From Candidatus Zixiibacteriota bacterium (GTDB taxonomy: Bacteria > Zixibacteria > MSB-5A5 > JAABVY01 > JAHJOQ01): a stretch of 47,380 nucleotides of DNA. The position numbers were made by a program, and so were the translations under genes. Below the pieces are notes generated by a model. That model was not told where the DNA came from, searched no databases, and was given only the letters and a program-made list of their open reading frames with translations. Every line of letters starts with the position of its first letter. Position 1 is the stretch's first letter. Below are positions 24,628-31,916 of the stretch, in pieces. The DNA is taken from NCBI GenBank assembly GCA_018820315.1, contig JAHJOQ010000012.1:1-47380 (forward strand). Direction: 5' to 3'.

Positions 24628-24747
24628 CATGTCAGTAGCCGCCCGCAGATCGATTCTCGCCAGGGAATACTCCTGCCCCGCCAACGCTGTGTTTGCGAAC
24701 ACGAGAGCGATCAGGGACACTATAAGACACAGTACACGTAGGTTCAT
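24616..24747 (-). pseudogene. 5' fragment of a secreted protein gene
   Basis: A minus-strand start ATG at 24747 with GGAGG 8 nt upstream begins a textbook signal peptide (MNLRVLCLIVSLIALVFANTALAG) followed by only about 19 more residues (QEYSLARIDLRAATDMSVV) before a stop. A real translation-initiation region and signal sequence with almost no mature protein indicate a gene cut off after its 5' end. The break coincides with the end of the convergent ATPase fragment, so both lost their 3' parts in one event. A TTGACA-like box is present upstream near 24829-24834 (minus strand). Confidence 0.7.
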
Positions 24748-25080
24748 CTCGAAATCCTCCTAATCATGTCTGGTTAGACCTTGGGCGGTAACGATAGCCA
24801 AGCACTCAGAAGTATAAGACGGACAAACTTGTCAATTGTTGCAAGAAAGGCGAGGCAGGCAGGATACTACTTCTGGAATCCACAGTTTACGGACATTGGC
24901 CTGAATAGCGGCATAATTGTCTGCGCGGCTTGAGCACCGGTCACGCAGTGGTGAAATGCCTGTGTGGATCACCTTACTGCACAATCCTTGCCTCTTGAAT
25001 TGTCTGCTAAAGGGCATACATAACCAAGGGAAAGAGCACGAATTGAGTCCATCAGCAATCTCCGGCTCGCCTCGCGCATA
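24748..25080. other. 333-bp intergenic region
   Basis: The left end carries the leader of the truncated secreted gene (AGGAGG, and a possible promoter containing TTGACAAG on the minus strand around 24828-24834). The remainder, up to the 3' end of the membrane-protein gene at 25081, shows no gene, strong hairpin or repeat. Confidence 0.5.
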
Positions 25081-25995
25081 TCAGAAAAAGTCAAAAAGAT
25101 CGTTGAGCGACACAGCTGTGCTAACTGCTGATACCAAGACCATGATGATTACAGCTATGTATTCTATGGCTAAATGGACTTCACCAAAAACAAACATCAC
25201 GAGCTGCTGGACTAAGGGAATGTGGGAGCCTGTCCCATGGAGCAGTCCATAAGTCGCGAGACTGAGAATAATGCCTGAAGCAAGCGGTCCAGCCAGTCCT
25301 TTGACGAGGAGCAGTCCTGCAAGAAGCAATCCCGCTGAGAAGAAGTGCCAAAAGTGCCCATTGTCAGAGGAAAGCAGAGCGTACGTAAGGCAGCCCAGGA
25401 ATGCAACCCCAGCCGATAGGGTCGGTATCGCCATCCTGTCTTTCACTCTGGCTACCATCAGATACCAAATCGCGAGAGTGATAATCACACCGTATCCCAA
25501 GATTTCGAGCGCGATTAACATCGCATGGTCTGGACCGATACTTGATCGGAGAATCCACAATATGAATACGTATATAAAATAAGAGGCCGTACTCCACCGC
25601 ACAGCCAACCTCGCCGCGTTGCTGTCTCCGAGGTTTACATGGCGCATCGCCGCTCTTCGATAAGAATACGGATCCCGTTGTATTGGTAATGTGACTGGAA
25701 TGTCCTCAAACTTCGGCAAAGGCAAAGAGGGTAAATCAAAGGATGTATCTCTGAATATCGGCAGGGAGGGCAGGGAGGAAGGCACTTTTGGTTTGATGTG
25801 AGGTGTCTCCTTGTTTGCTCTCCAGTACTTCAACTCTGAATGCAACCAAATGAGTGGGATAAGCAAGATTACAATCAGGATCACGATCTCCATCTCTGGT
25901 GGAGGAGGCGGATACGTTTTTAGCAAACGCACCAGGATGACCACCAGCAGGATTGACAGTAATCTGAGACTCCAGATCCTTGTCCGGTCAGTCAT
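25081..25995 (-). CDS. Multipass membrane protein downstream of the TIR gene
   Basis: This 304-residue integral membrane protein has about eight hydrophobic helices (approximately 9-25, 35-52, 138-157, 165-184, 193-212, 219-245, 248-268 and 278-296). A Pro-rich loop (KTYPPPPPEME) lies after the first helix, and a cytoplasmic-type segment (about 55-130) is rich in Pro, Leu and acidic residues. I recognise no family. It starts 63 nt after the TIR gene stop on the same strand, with GGAAG before the ATG, so the two are probably co-transcribed. Multipass proteins beside TIR domains occur as membrane partners in defence operons, but that role is inference here. Confidence 0.72.
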   Translation of the reverse strand: MTDRTRIWSLRLLSILLVVILVRLLKTYPPPPPEMEIVILIVILLIPLIWLHSELKYWRANKETPHIKPKVPSSLPSLPIFRDTSFDLPSLPLPKFEDIPVTLPIQRDPYSYRRAAMRHVNLGDSNAARLAVRWSTASYFIYVFILWILRSSIGPDHAMLIALEILGYGVIITLAIWYLMVARVKDRMAIPTLSAGVAFLGCLTYALLSSDNGHFWHFFSAGLLLAGLLLVKGLAGPLASGIILSLATYGLLHGTGSHIPLVQQLVMFVFGEVHLAIEYIAVIIMVLVSAVSTAVSLNDLFDFF

Positions 25996-26058
25996 GATTC
26001 TTCCAGCCTTTCGCCTCTCTCACGCCCTCAGCTCCTCCACCGGCCCGTTGAAGGCCGC

Positions 26059-27204
26059 CTACAGCAGAGAATTCGGCGGTCGTTCTCGATCTTCTCCATC
26101 TGCCCGCAGTGCCTTCTTGATTCTAGCAATTGAGTTCTGTAGTTTCGACCTGTCTTTCTTCCAGCCAACAAGATTTTCAGCATGTCTGTCAGTCAATAAT
26201 GATGCCCGGCTGTTCTGCCAGTCAAAAAGATAACCATCCAGGTTCAGGGGAATCATGGCGAGTGTCTTCTGGTTTCGCTCCTTCCATAGTTGCTCTTCTT
26301 TCCTTAGCGCTTTGTCGATCTCCGTGTTGACCCAGTAACTTTCCAGTGACGATTTGGAGCAGCAAAGAATCACCTTGTCCCACCTGCTGATGCCCCTATC
26401 TATCTGATCTCGAATGTCGTCGCCCGGCAGTATCTGGTGCCTGTCTAGCCAACATCGAATGCCTTCGTTCTGCAGGGCATCAAAGAGATGAGTAGCGAAC
26501 TCCTTGTCATCGTGACTGTAGCTGATGAAGCAGGAGTAGTACTCGCTGGCCTTGGTGTGCAGGAGTTTGTACCAGTCGATCAGGCTGTCCGGAAGGCCGC
26601 AGCCGCGGAGGAACACATCGGGAAGCCCCTTGGACTTGATCAGTGTCTGATAGTCTACAGAGCTCGCTGACATGTGCTTGCACATATCAAGTCCAAATGC
26701 ATCGGTTAGGTTTACTGACAGGAATCGTGCTTGATAGAGGTAGGCTCCTGTGAAATCTGCTCCAGTTAGATCAGTCGCAGAGAAAATCGTCCCAGTTAAA
26801 CCGGCCTGTATTAGTACAGCGCCGAACAAGTCGGCTCCTGAGAAATCTGTGAGATAACAGTGTGATTTGATGAGTCGAGCATTCCGGAGATTTGTAGAGT
26901 GAAATTCCGCTTCCAACAGAAATGCGCTGGAAAGGTCGGAATTGCTTAGATTCGCCGCCTCGAACTCCGTGCGCCCCTCGACAAAAGTGAGCCTCTTGCC
27001 AAAATGCGCAGCAGTCAGTATTGTTGACTTCAAATTCGCGTCAGATAAGTTGATCCCCTGTAGGTTCCTTCCATTTAGATTTGCGCCATGCAATTCGTAA
27101 TTGTCTGCACCAAAGTCTGGCTTCAGCGTCGGATTCTCCTTCCTCCACTTATTCCAAGCTTCAACGCCCTGCTTCAAGATCTTCACATGCTCTTCATTCG
27201 CCAT
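26059..27204 (-). CDS. Pentapeptide-repeat protein with C-terminal TIR domain
   Basis: This is a 381-residue protein with two modules. Residues about 35-180 are pentapeptide repeats (A(N/D)LxG..L series such as GANLNGRNLQGINLSDANLK and SGADLFGAVLIQAGL), a right-handed beta-helix. Residues about 222-345 are a TIR domain: CFISYSHDDKEFATHLFDALQNEGIRCWLD, GDDIRDQIDRGISRWDKVILCCSKS, then SYWVNTEIDKAL. The glutamate in VNTE corresponds to the catalytic Glu of TIR NADases. TIR enzymes of bacterial immunity degrade NAD+ or make signalling nucleotides; the pentapeptide part may sense or assemble. The ATG at 27204 has GGAGG about 11 nt upstream. It sits among broken genes, as expected for an accessory locus. 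Confidence 0.88.
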   Translation of the reverse strand: MANEEHVKILKQGVEAWNKWRKENPTLKPDFGADNYELHGANLNGRNLQGINLSDANLKSTILTAAHFGKRLTFVEGRTEFEAANLSNSDLSSAFLLEAEFHSTNLRNARLIKSHCYLTDFSGADLFGAVLIQAGLTGTIFSATDLTGADFTGAYLYQARFLSVNLTDAFGLDMCKHMSASSVDYQTLIKSKGLPDVFLRGCGLPDSLIDWYKLLHTKASEYYSCFISYSHDDKEFATHLFDALQNEGIRCWLDRHQILPGDDIRDQIDRGISRWDKVILCCSKSSLESYWVNTEIDKALRKEEQLWKERNQKTLAMIPLNLDGYLFDWQNSRASLLTDRHAENLVGWKKDRSKLQNSIARIKKALRADGEDRERPPNSLL

Positions 27205-27334
27205 TGTCTGCTATTCCTCCGCTGCCCGCCCCACAAAAAAACTCCCAGCCCGTAATCTCCTCGAGCTTCTCAATTCCGATCTCGTAATCGTAGGGACTGC
27301 CCGGCAAAATCTCCGACTGATTCTGAAAACACAT
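27194..27334 (-). CDS. Possible small protein overlapping the TIR gene start
   Basis: A 46-codon minus-strand frame has coding-like composition (acidic and aromatic; for example PGSPYDYEIGIEKLEEITGWEF) and stops 11 nt inside the TIR gene. It has no good ribosome site at its ATG (27334). A competing frame from an ATG with AAAGGGGAG (27361) is Arg-rich and looks non-coding. It could be a small upstream protein of the TIR operon or the tail of a degraded gene. Low confidence. Confidence 0.25.
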   Translation of the reverse strand: MCFQNQSEILPGSPYDYEIGIEKLEEITGWEFFCGAGSGGIADNGE

Positions 27335-27358
27335 TGTACGGTTGTATCGAACGGATCC

Positions 27359-27721
27359 ATGGTCTCCCCTTTAGCTATCATCAACATACACTCAGAGCTA
27401 CAGTCTGTCAACTGGAAACCCAACCAACTCGGTCGCCGCAACCTTCAGCCGTACCAACGCGCCGAACTTGCCCTCAAGCTGGAAGATGTTTTCAGGGAGA
27501 AGGCGAAAGAGAATCAAAAGGTTCATGGCGGGACAGCGCCAGGCCGAACACTTTCGCAGATATCGGCAGAACCGATCGACACACGATCCGAACTCGCCCG
27601 AGTCGCTGGCGCATCCCTCACTCAAATCTCTGCAATTACTTTGATATGTCCAAATCAGCAGTCGGGAAATTCATCGCCGTTCGAGTCTCCCGGTGCGGGT
27701 CCTCCTGCAAAGATGTATTGA
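27359..27721 (+). pseudogene. Fragment of a ParB-like / plasmid-replication-type DNA-binding protein
   Basis: A plus-strand frame contains NQLGRRNLQPYQRAELALKL then EDVFREKAKENQ, and further on AEPIDTRSELARVAGAS (about 27420-27640). This is the NQLGRRNL...AKENQ...ELAKVAGVS pattern of ParB-related proteins encoded on plasmids and integrative elements, known from general experience. The N-terminal nuclease-like/ParB domain and everything after the helix-turn-helix start are missing. The frame then runs into sequence antisense to a dockerin tail. The fragment is therefore about 75 residues of a longer gene and marks an old mobile-element insertion or deletion. Confidence 0.6.
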
Positions 27722-27768
27722 ATCAAGTATAGAACGTCATCGACGTCAATCGCGCAAAAACCACTCGT
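27655..27768 (-). pseudogene. Orphan 3' tail of a dockerin-type gene
   Basis: A minus-strand frame ending at TGA 27655 reads SGFCAIDVDDVLYLIQYIF then AGGPAPGDSNGDEFPDC. It is a single dockerin-like half with normal C-terminal ending, matching the modules of neighbouring secreted proteins. Upstream the frame loses similarity after about 27768 and meets a stop at about 27808. No signal peptide or main domain remains. It is the surviving end of a gene removed by a rearrangement whose other edge is the ParB-like fragment near 27640-27655. Confidence 0.75.
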
Positions 27769-28064
27769 GAAGAGAATTATCTCTTCAAAGACAGATGAAC
27801 TTTATCCTTGACTAGTCAGCGACTGTACGTTTTCAGACAAAGTGGACATTCTGACTTGAAAGTCAAAACACAGTTTATCTCATGGAAATCAGTCTCCAGC
27901 TGTCCCGGCTCCAGAAGAATCCGGCATTGACTGATAGAATGATCCGATCACTACTCAGGGATCACGCCTTCAGTGTATTTGTCTGTGTCACTTTCTGTGT
28001 CAGTGCTTTCTCTCGTCAACTTGCGGGATGATGATTGTGAGGCAGCAGGCAGCACATAAACAAT
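27769..28064. other. Non-coding stretch with possible insertion-element remnant
   Basis: No gene is seen. Around 27821-27868 the sequence has GTACGTTTTCAGACAAAGTGG then ACATTCTGACTTGAAAGTCA, including the palindrome TGACTT-GA-AAGTCA. AAAGTGGACAxxxTGACTTG reminds me of IS21-family end sequences, but no transposase or second end is visible, so I treat it only as a possible remnant. Confidence 0.3.
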
Positions 28065-28092
28065 CAGGCGGCCGAGAGAACCCGACCGCCTG
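28065..28092 (-). terminator. Terminator of the astacin-like gene
   Basis: CAGGCGG (28065-28071) pairs with CCGCCTG (28086-28092), with further pairing inside. On the minus strand it is followed by ATTGTTTATG, 27 nt beyond the gene's stop. Confidence 0.78.
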
Positions 28093-28118
28093 TGTCGCGA
28101 GAAATCTGGGGAGATGAT

Positions 28119-30569
28119 CTATTTCATGAGCACCATCTTTCTGGCGTCAGTGAAGTCGTCCGCCGATATCGTGTAGAAATAGATACCGGATGATACCGGC
28201 TCGCCGTCGTCGGTCGTACCATGCCATGTGACATTGTGCTCTCCGGCCTGCATGATGTCGTCGACGAGTGTAGCGACACTCTGGCCCATGATGTTGTAAA
28301 CTGCGAGCGTGACGCGCGAGTCCTTCGGCAGGCTAAAGCTGATCTGTGTTGTCGGATTGAACGGGTTGGGATAGTTCTGATTGAGTGCGTAACTACCCGG
28401 TATCATACGGCCCTCGGTCTGCCTGTTGAGTTGCGTTTCGAGCCTGCCGCCGCCCTCGGCGACAGCGGCCGAATTGACAAGTTCCAACTTACCATCACCT
28501 TCGTATGAGATACTGATGATGTCGATCCCACCTGCGGGGATCATGTTCTGACCGTAGATGTCGATCAACCCAACCTTGAACATACCGTCAGTTTCGCTGA
28601 AGAAGACGCCAACACCATCGATTAGACTTCTTGCCTCCAGTTTCGAAACATCTCCGGAGGCCGCGAACTCGAACTGGGCAGCCTGCACCTCTCGATCTGC
28701 ATCCAGCGACAGCGTAAACGAATTTCCGCCGTCGTGGCCATCACTCATGACCACTCCGACGCTGCCAACCACTGTCTTGGGTGGTGCGGACTTGCCACCA
28801 CCGCAGTCTCCCGGTGCCGGTCCACCGGCGAATATGAACTCGATGAGGTAGACTACGTCATCGATATCGACTGTGCCGGAGCAGTCAGCGTCACCAGCCT
28901 CGTAGGGAATTGGCGGCTGGCCGCCTGCGAAGATGTATTCAATCGAGAAGACGACATCGTCGATATCGACAGCACCGTTGCCATCGGCGTCGCCATCCAC
29001 GTAAGTACCTTCGTATACAGCATCCCAGATCGACTGGCCAATAATCGGAGGAACAGTCGAACCATCCTTGTACGTTATTCCGGCAGGCGTCATGCTTGTC
29101 GACGTAACCGGGACGCATGCGGGCGATCTAGTGTATTGATCATAGTTAACACTGACAGACCCCCAGTTGAGATTCCAGCTAGCTGTCAAGTCGATAAGAT
29201 CGACTGACTGACCCGGTGTCAGATGGAGCGGATCGGCGTTTGATCCGTCAAAAGCGCGAATGAGGAGAATACAATTTTGTTCAACACTCCCTTGAGTCGA
29301 GATGTTGCGAACTGTTGTGGACGTTCCGGGAGCAGACAGTCCGTTGCTCCACGTATAGCTGATGGAACCCTGAGATCCCCCGACGATGGGCAGTTCAATC
29401 GGGATTGTCACCATCCAGACATACATATCGTCCCAGGTGTTGTTTCTCAGACGAATCGTAACCGTGCTGGAGCCACTTCCTGTCGCCGTTATCGGACTGG
29501 GAAACAGGACTTGAAGACCGGATTGACTCGGCACCTCAACCGGATGAGGAACTGTCAGGAGTTGGTCTATTCCCGATAGGAAATAGAGGCTGAATTGTAA
29601 AGCATCGCCATAGGTCGGTTGGCAGGAGAAGAAGGGATTCGCCCAGCCGTCATACTCCCAACTGGCTGTAACAGAGGAGGGGACAGGCTGGGGGTTGTTG
29701 CTGGTAAGGTAAGATATCATATAGACCAGGTCTGCAACAGACAGCACCAAGCCATCATTGTTCGGATCCCACTTGTGGCCATTGAAGCAACTCGCTTCGC
29801 CGTACAAATTCGACATAGTCAACTGGTCAACGAAACTCAGCATTTCACGCTGTCCAATGACGTCCTGAAAATACTCGTACGGAGGCAATACATCAATTGT
29901 TGGGAGGCCGTTCTTACTGAATGCGTCATCATTATAGTGCATCACCGACATGAAGTCGTACGGGCCGAACATGAAGCCTACCCATGTCGAGTCGGGCGAG
30001 TGAATGTAGAAATTGGATTCTCGACCCGCTTCGATGTTTCCCCAGTTGATCTGCACGAAATCATCGCGATCTTCGCGACTCTGTTCGTGCCAGAGTCCGA
30101 GCGCATGTCCGAGCTCATGTGTGATGATGAATTCCCAGGTCCAGTTGAAGATGTTAACAACCTGCTCTCCCCCGATACAACCGACAAATGAGTTGTTACC
30201 GGTTGAACTCTGAATATGGATGTAATCGGCCTGTGTAGTTCGAGGAATGAAATCTACTCCAGAGACTTCCTCCCAATTTGACATCGCCTGGAGTGCCCTA
30301 GTCCGATTCGTCGAGTTTACATTTGCGTCGAACTCGTAGGGTACCACTCCATTGACCCACAACTCGTTGTACATACAGCCGAGTGTCATCTGATCTTCAA
30401 AATCGATGGGAACTATGATGTCCCCTTCTATGATCTTGCATCCCTCAGGGACACCGTCGATTCTCTCGCCGGAACCGGGGGTTCCGCCTGCAAATGCAAT
30501 GCATGTCAGCAGCGAAATCATTGTCGCAACGACAATCATCTGCCTGGTAGTTGTTGTTACGAAGTTCAT
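28119..30569 (-). CDS. Secreted astacin-family (M12A) metalloprotease with dockerin-like and T9SS-type C-terminal domains
   Basis: This 816-residue protein starts at the ATG at 30569, after GGGAGAGAG; a longer frame lacks a site. A signal peptide (about 1-27) is followed by an astacin catalytic domain (about 70-285). The zinc motif HELGHALGLWHEQ has ligands H151, H155 and H161; the Met-turn SVMHY is at 208-212, followed by the astacin-typical DDAFSKNGLPTI. A middle region (about 290-560) contains beta-rich adhesion-like sequence. Two dockerin-like halves (GDADGNGAVDIDDVVFSIEYIF and GDADCSGTVDIDDVVYLIEFIF) lie at about 580-640. The C-terminal NQNYPNPFNPTTQI...KKMVLMK domain (about 730-816) is the FlgD/T9SS-type sorting end. 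Probably a secreted or surface endopeptidase. Confidence 0.94.
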   Translation of the reverse strand: MNFVTTTTRQMIVVATMISLLTCIAFAGGTPGSGERIDGVPEGCKIIEGDIIVPIDFEDQMTLGCMYNELWVNGVVPYEFDANVNSTNRTRALQAMSNWEEVSGVDFIPRTTQADYIHIQSSTGNNSFVGCIGGEQVVNIFNWTWEFIITHELGHALGLWHEQSREDRDDFVQINWGNIEAGRESNFYIHSPDSTWVGFMFGPYDFMSVMHYNDDAFSKNGLPTIDVLPPYEYFQDVIGQREMLSFVDQLTMSNLYGEASCFNGHKWDPNNDGLVLSVADLVYMISYLTSNNPQPVPSSVTASWEYDGWANPFFSCQPTYGDALQFSLYFLSGIDQLLTVPHPVEVPSQSGLQVLFPSPITATGSGSSTVTIRLRNNTWDDMYVWMVTIPIELPIVGGSQGSISYTWSNGLSAPGTSTTVRNISTQGSVEQNCILLIRAFDGSNADPLHLTPGQSVDLIDLTASWNLNWGSVSVNYDQYTRSPACVPVTSTSMTPAGITYKDGSTVPPIIGQSIWDAVYEGTYVDGDADGNGAVDIDDVVFSIEYIFAGGQPPIPYEAGDADCSGTVDIDDVVYLIEFIFAGGPAPGDCGGGKSAPPKTVVGSVGVVMSDGHDGGNSFTLSLDADREVQAAQFEFAASGDVSKLEARSLIDGVGVFFSETDGMFKVGLIDIYGQNMIPAGGIDIISISYEGDGKLELVNSAAVAEGGGRLETQLNRQTEGRMIPGSYALNQNYPNPFNPTTQISFSLPKDSRVTLAVYNIMGQSVATLVDDIMQAGEHNVTWHGTTDDGEPVSSGIYFYTISADDFTDARKMVLMK

Positions 30570-30888
30570 TTTTTCTCTCTCCCATTCAAGTCTGTTTTGT
30601 GAATTGTCCAGGAACTGTCGCCTGGATTGTCTGTGCGGTAATATATTGCCGCACTGTGCGTTTCCTCTCCATCCTGTCTCCTTCCCTCTTGCTTGATAGT
30701 GATTCTCTGTATCCGGGTTTCTCATCTCTAATCTCCACTTTATGTCGTTCACTTATCCCAACGATCGGGGATTGCTTTTTCGGAGATGATGGGGAGAATT
30801 TCGTGAGATGTGCACTCAGGATGGGATATTAGTGTAAGCGGGGAGCTTTGTGCAGTATGAGGCTACAACTGGGCACCCGCGCATACAG
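30570..30888 (-). promoter_or_regulatory. Leader of the astacin-like gene with two hairpins
   Basis: This 319-bp region upstream of the astacin-like gene (359 bp to the tRNA, including the terminator at 30889) has no gene. Two adjacent palindromes lie 38-85 nt upstream of the ATG. TCCAGG (30607-30612) pairs with CCTGGA (30621-30626), and GTGCGG (30633-30638) pairs with CCGCAC (30649-30654) around AATATATT. They could be mRNA hairpins or operator sites. I do not recognise a known riboswitch, and no confident promoter was found. Confidence 0.4.
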
Positions 30889-30919
30889 AAAGGCCCGCAT
30901 GCAATGCTTGCGAGCCTTT
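30889..30919 (-). terminator. Terminator-like hairpin after tRNA-Leu
   Basis: A near-palindrome, AAAGGC..CGCA..TGCG..GCCTTT (30889-30919), begins 9 nt past the tRNA 3' end on the minus strand. It likely terminates or processes the tRNA transcript. Confidence 0.65.
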
Positions 30920-30928
30920 GTATCTTTG

Positions 30929-31012
30929 TGCCGAAGGGGGGATTTGAACCCCCACGCCCGTAAGGACACTGCGCCCTGAACACAGCGTGTCTACCAGTTC
31001 CACCACTTCGGC
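30929..31012 (-). tRNA. tRNA-Leu(CAG)
   Basis: An 84-nt class II tRNA lies on the minus strand. The acceptor stem GCCGAAG/CTTCGGC has discriminator A; the D-arm contains GGTAGACAC, and the anticodon stem CTGTG/CGCAG encloses loop TTCAGGG (anticodon CAG at 30976-30978). The long variable arm (TGTCCTTACGGGCGT) is typical of tRNA-Leu, and the T-loop is GGTTCAAATCC. CCA is not encoded (CAA follows the discriminator base). It decodes CUG. Confidence 0.96.
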
Positions 31013-31205
31013 ATCTCAGGTCGTACAATATAATCTGTCGGCACAAAGTCGCAAGATTTTTCTGGATTAAACGCCCCTTTTCGGTTAGCCTTATATCAGG
31101 AGTGAAGTCATTCCCTCGACATTCTGTTAAACAGGTGGAGGGTGTAAGCGTCTCTAGTTCGAGATTAATTGCGATCCGAAAAGCTAATAACGGGGGAGGA
31201 ATGCC

Positions 31206-31823
31206 GTGAGACTAGTGCACGTGCTGATCATAATCGCTGTCACGGCATCAAACCTCATTGCCGCAGATATCGGCGTGATCGGCGCGAAAACCTGGACGGA
31301 TGATGCTGACATTGGTGATCCGGAAGGGCTGGGAATTTTCGTCACTGATCGAGTTTCCGAACATTTCAGACTTCAGCTCGAATACCGCTATTTCCGTCAT
31401 GAAAGGGAGGTCCTGGGATGGATCACCAGCCAGTGGCAACCGGTCTACGGTGATCCAGAGTTGCTTAAGAGCGTCACTACATATAACGCATTCGATGCCG
31501 ATGTGCTGGTGGAAATTTGGCGGCTCGGCAGATTTGGAATCGAATGCGGACCCGGAATCAGCATGAACAACGTCAGCCTCAAGAGGATAAGCACCGATGT
31601 AAATCCTACCAGCGACGATAGGTCAGTAAGCAGGTTGGGTCTATCATTCACGACACGGGTCTCAACGCGACCTGTGAGCACTTCACCATTCCGACTTAAT
31701 CTGTCTTTCAAAGCCAAGCACATACGCGCGGACAAGACTCAATTGCAGGACTCCTGGACCCCCTACGAAGACGGCCTGGGCATCTATGAGCTAAGCATCG
31801 GGCTTGCATACATCTTCGACTGA
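31206..31823 (+). CDS. Exported outer-membrane-type beta-barrel protein
   Basis: This 205-residue protein starts at GTG 31206, preceded by GGGGGAGGA (a nearby ATG runs straight into a stop). The signal peptide LVHVLIIIAVTASNLIAA is followed by alternating hydrophobic/polar strands (GIFVTDRVSEHFRLQLEYRYF, GRFGIECGPGISM, PFRLNLSFKAKHI) and ends YELSIGLAYIFD, a terminal aromatic beta-signal. This is the profile of small eight-strand outer-membrane barrels (OmpA-like/OprF N-domain). Its ligand or role is unknown. It stands alone between tRNA-Leu (opposite strand) and a bidirectional terminator. Confidence 0.8.
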   Translation: MRLVHVLIIIAVTASNLIAADIGVIGAKTWTDDADIGDPEGLGIFVTDRVSEHFRLQLEYRYFRHEREVLGWITSQWQPVYGDPELLKSVTTYNAFDADVLVEIWRLGRFGIECGPGISMNNVSLKRISTDVNPTSDDRSVSRLGLSFTTRVSTRPVSTSPFRLNLSFKAKHIRADKTQLQDSWTPYEDGLGIYELSIGLAYIFD

Positions 31824-31854
31824 TCCAATCTCAACCGCTCCGAAATACTGAATC

Positions 31855-31896
31855 ACAAAAAAAGCCTCTTCCCTGTCTCAAGGGAAGAGGCTTTGT
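31855..31896. terminator. Bidirectional terminator between convergent genes
   Basis: AAAGCCTCTTCCCT (31861-31874) pairs with AGGGAAGAGGCTTT (31881-31894), a perfect 14-bp stem with loop GTCTCA. It has an A-run on its left (T-run for the minus strand) and TTTGT on its right. It serves the outer-membrane gene and the giant surface-protein gene. Confidence 0.93.
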
Positions 31897-31916
31897 ATCG
31901 TCTTTAATACATCCTG

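Noticed and set aside
24328-27768. A prophage or complete mobile element
   Set aside because: No integrase, capsid, transposase or terminal repeats; only fragments of different genes.
27821-27868. Insertion-sequence end resembling the IS21 family
   Set aside because: Only a short resemblance; no transposase, second end or target duplication is visible, so it is kept as a weak note only.
30929-31012. tRNA-Leu as an integration site for the accessory patch
   Set aside because: No integrase and no repeat of the tRNA 3' end was seen, and the intact astacin-like gene lies between the tRNA and the patch.
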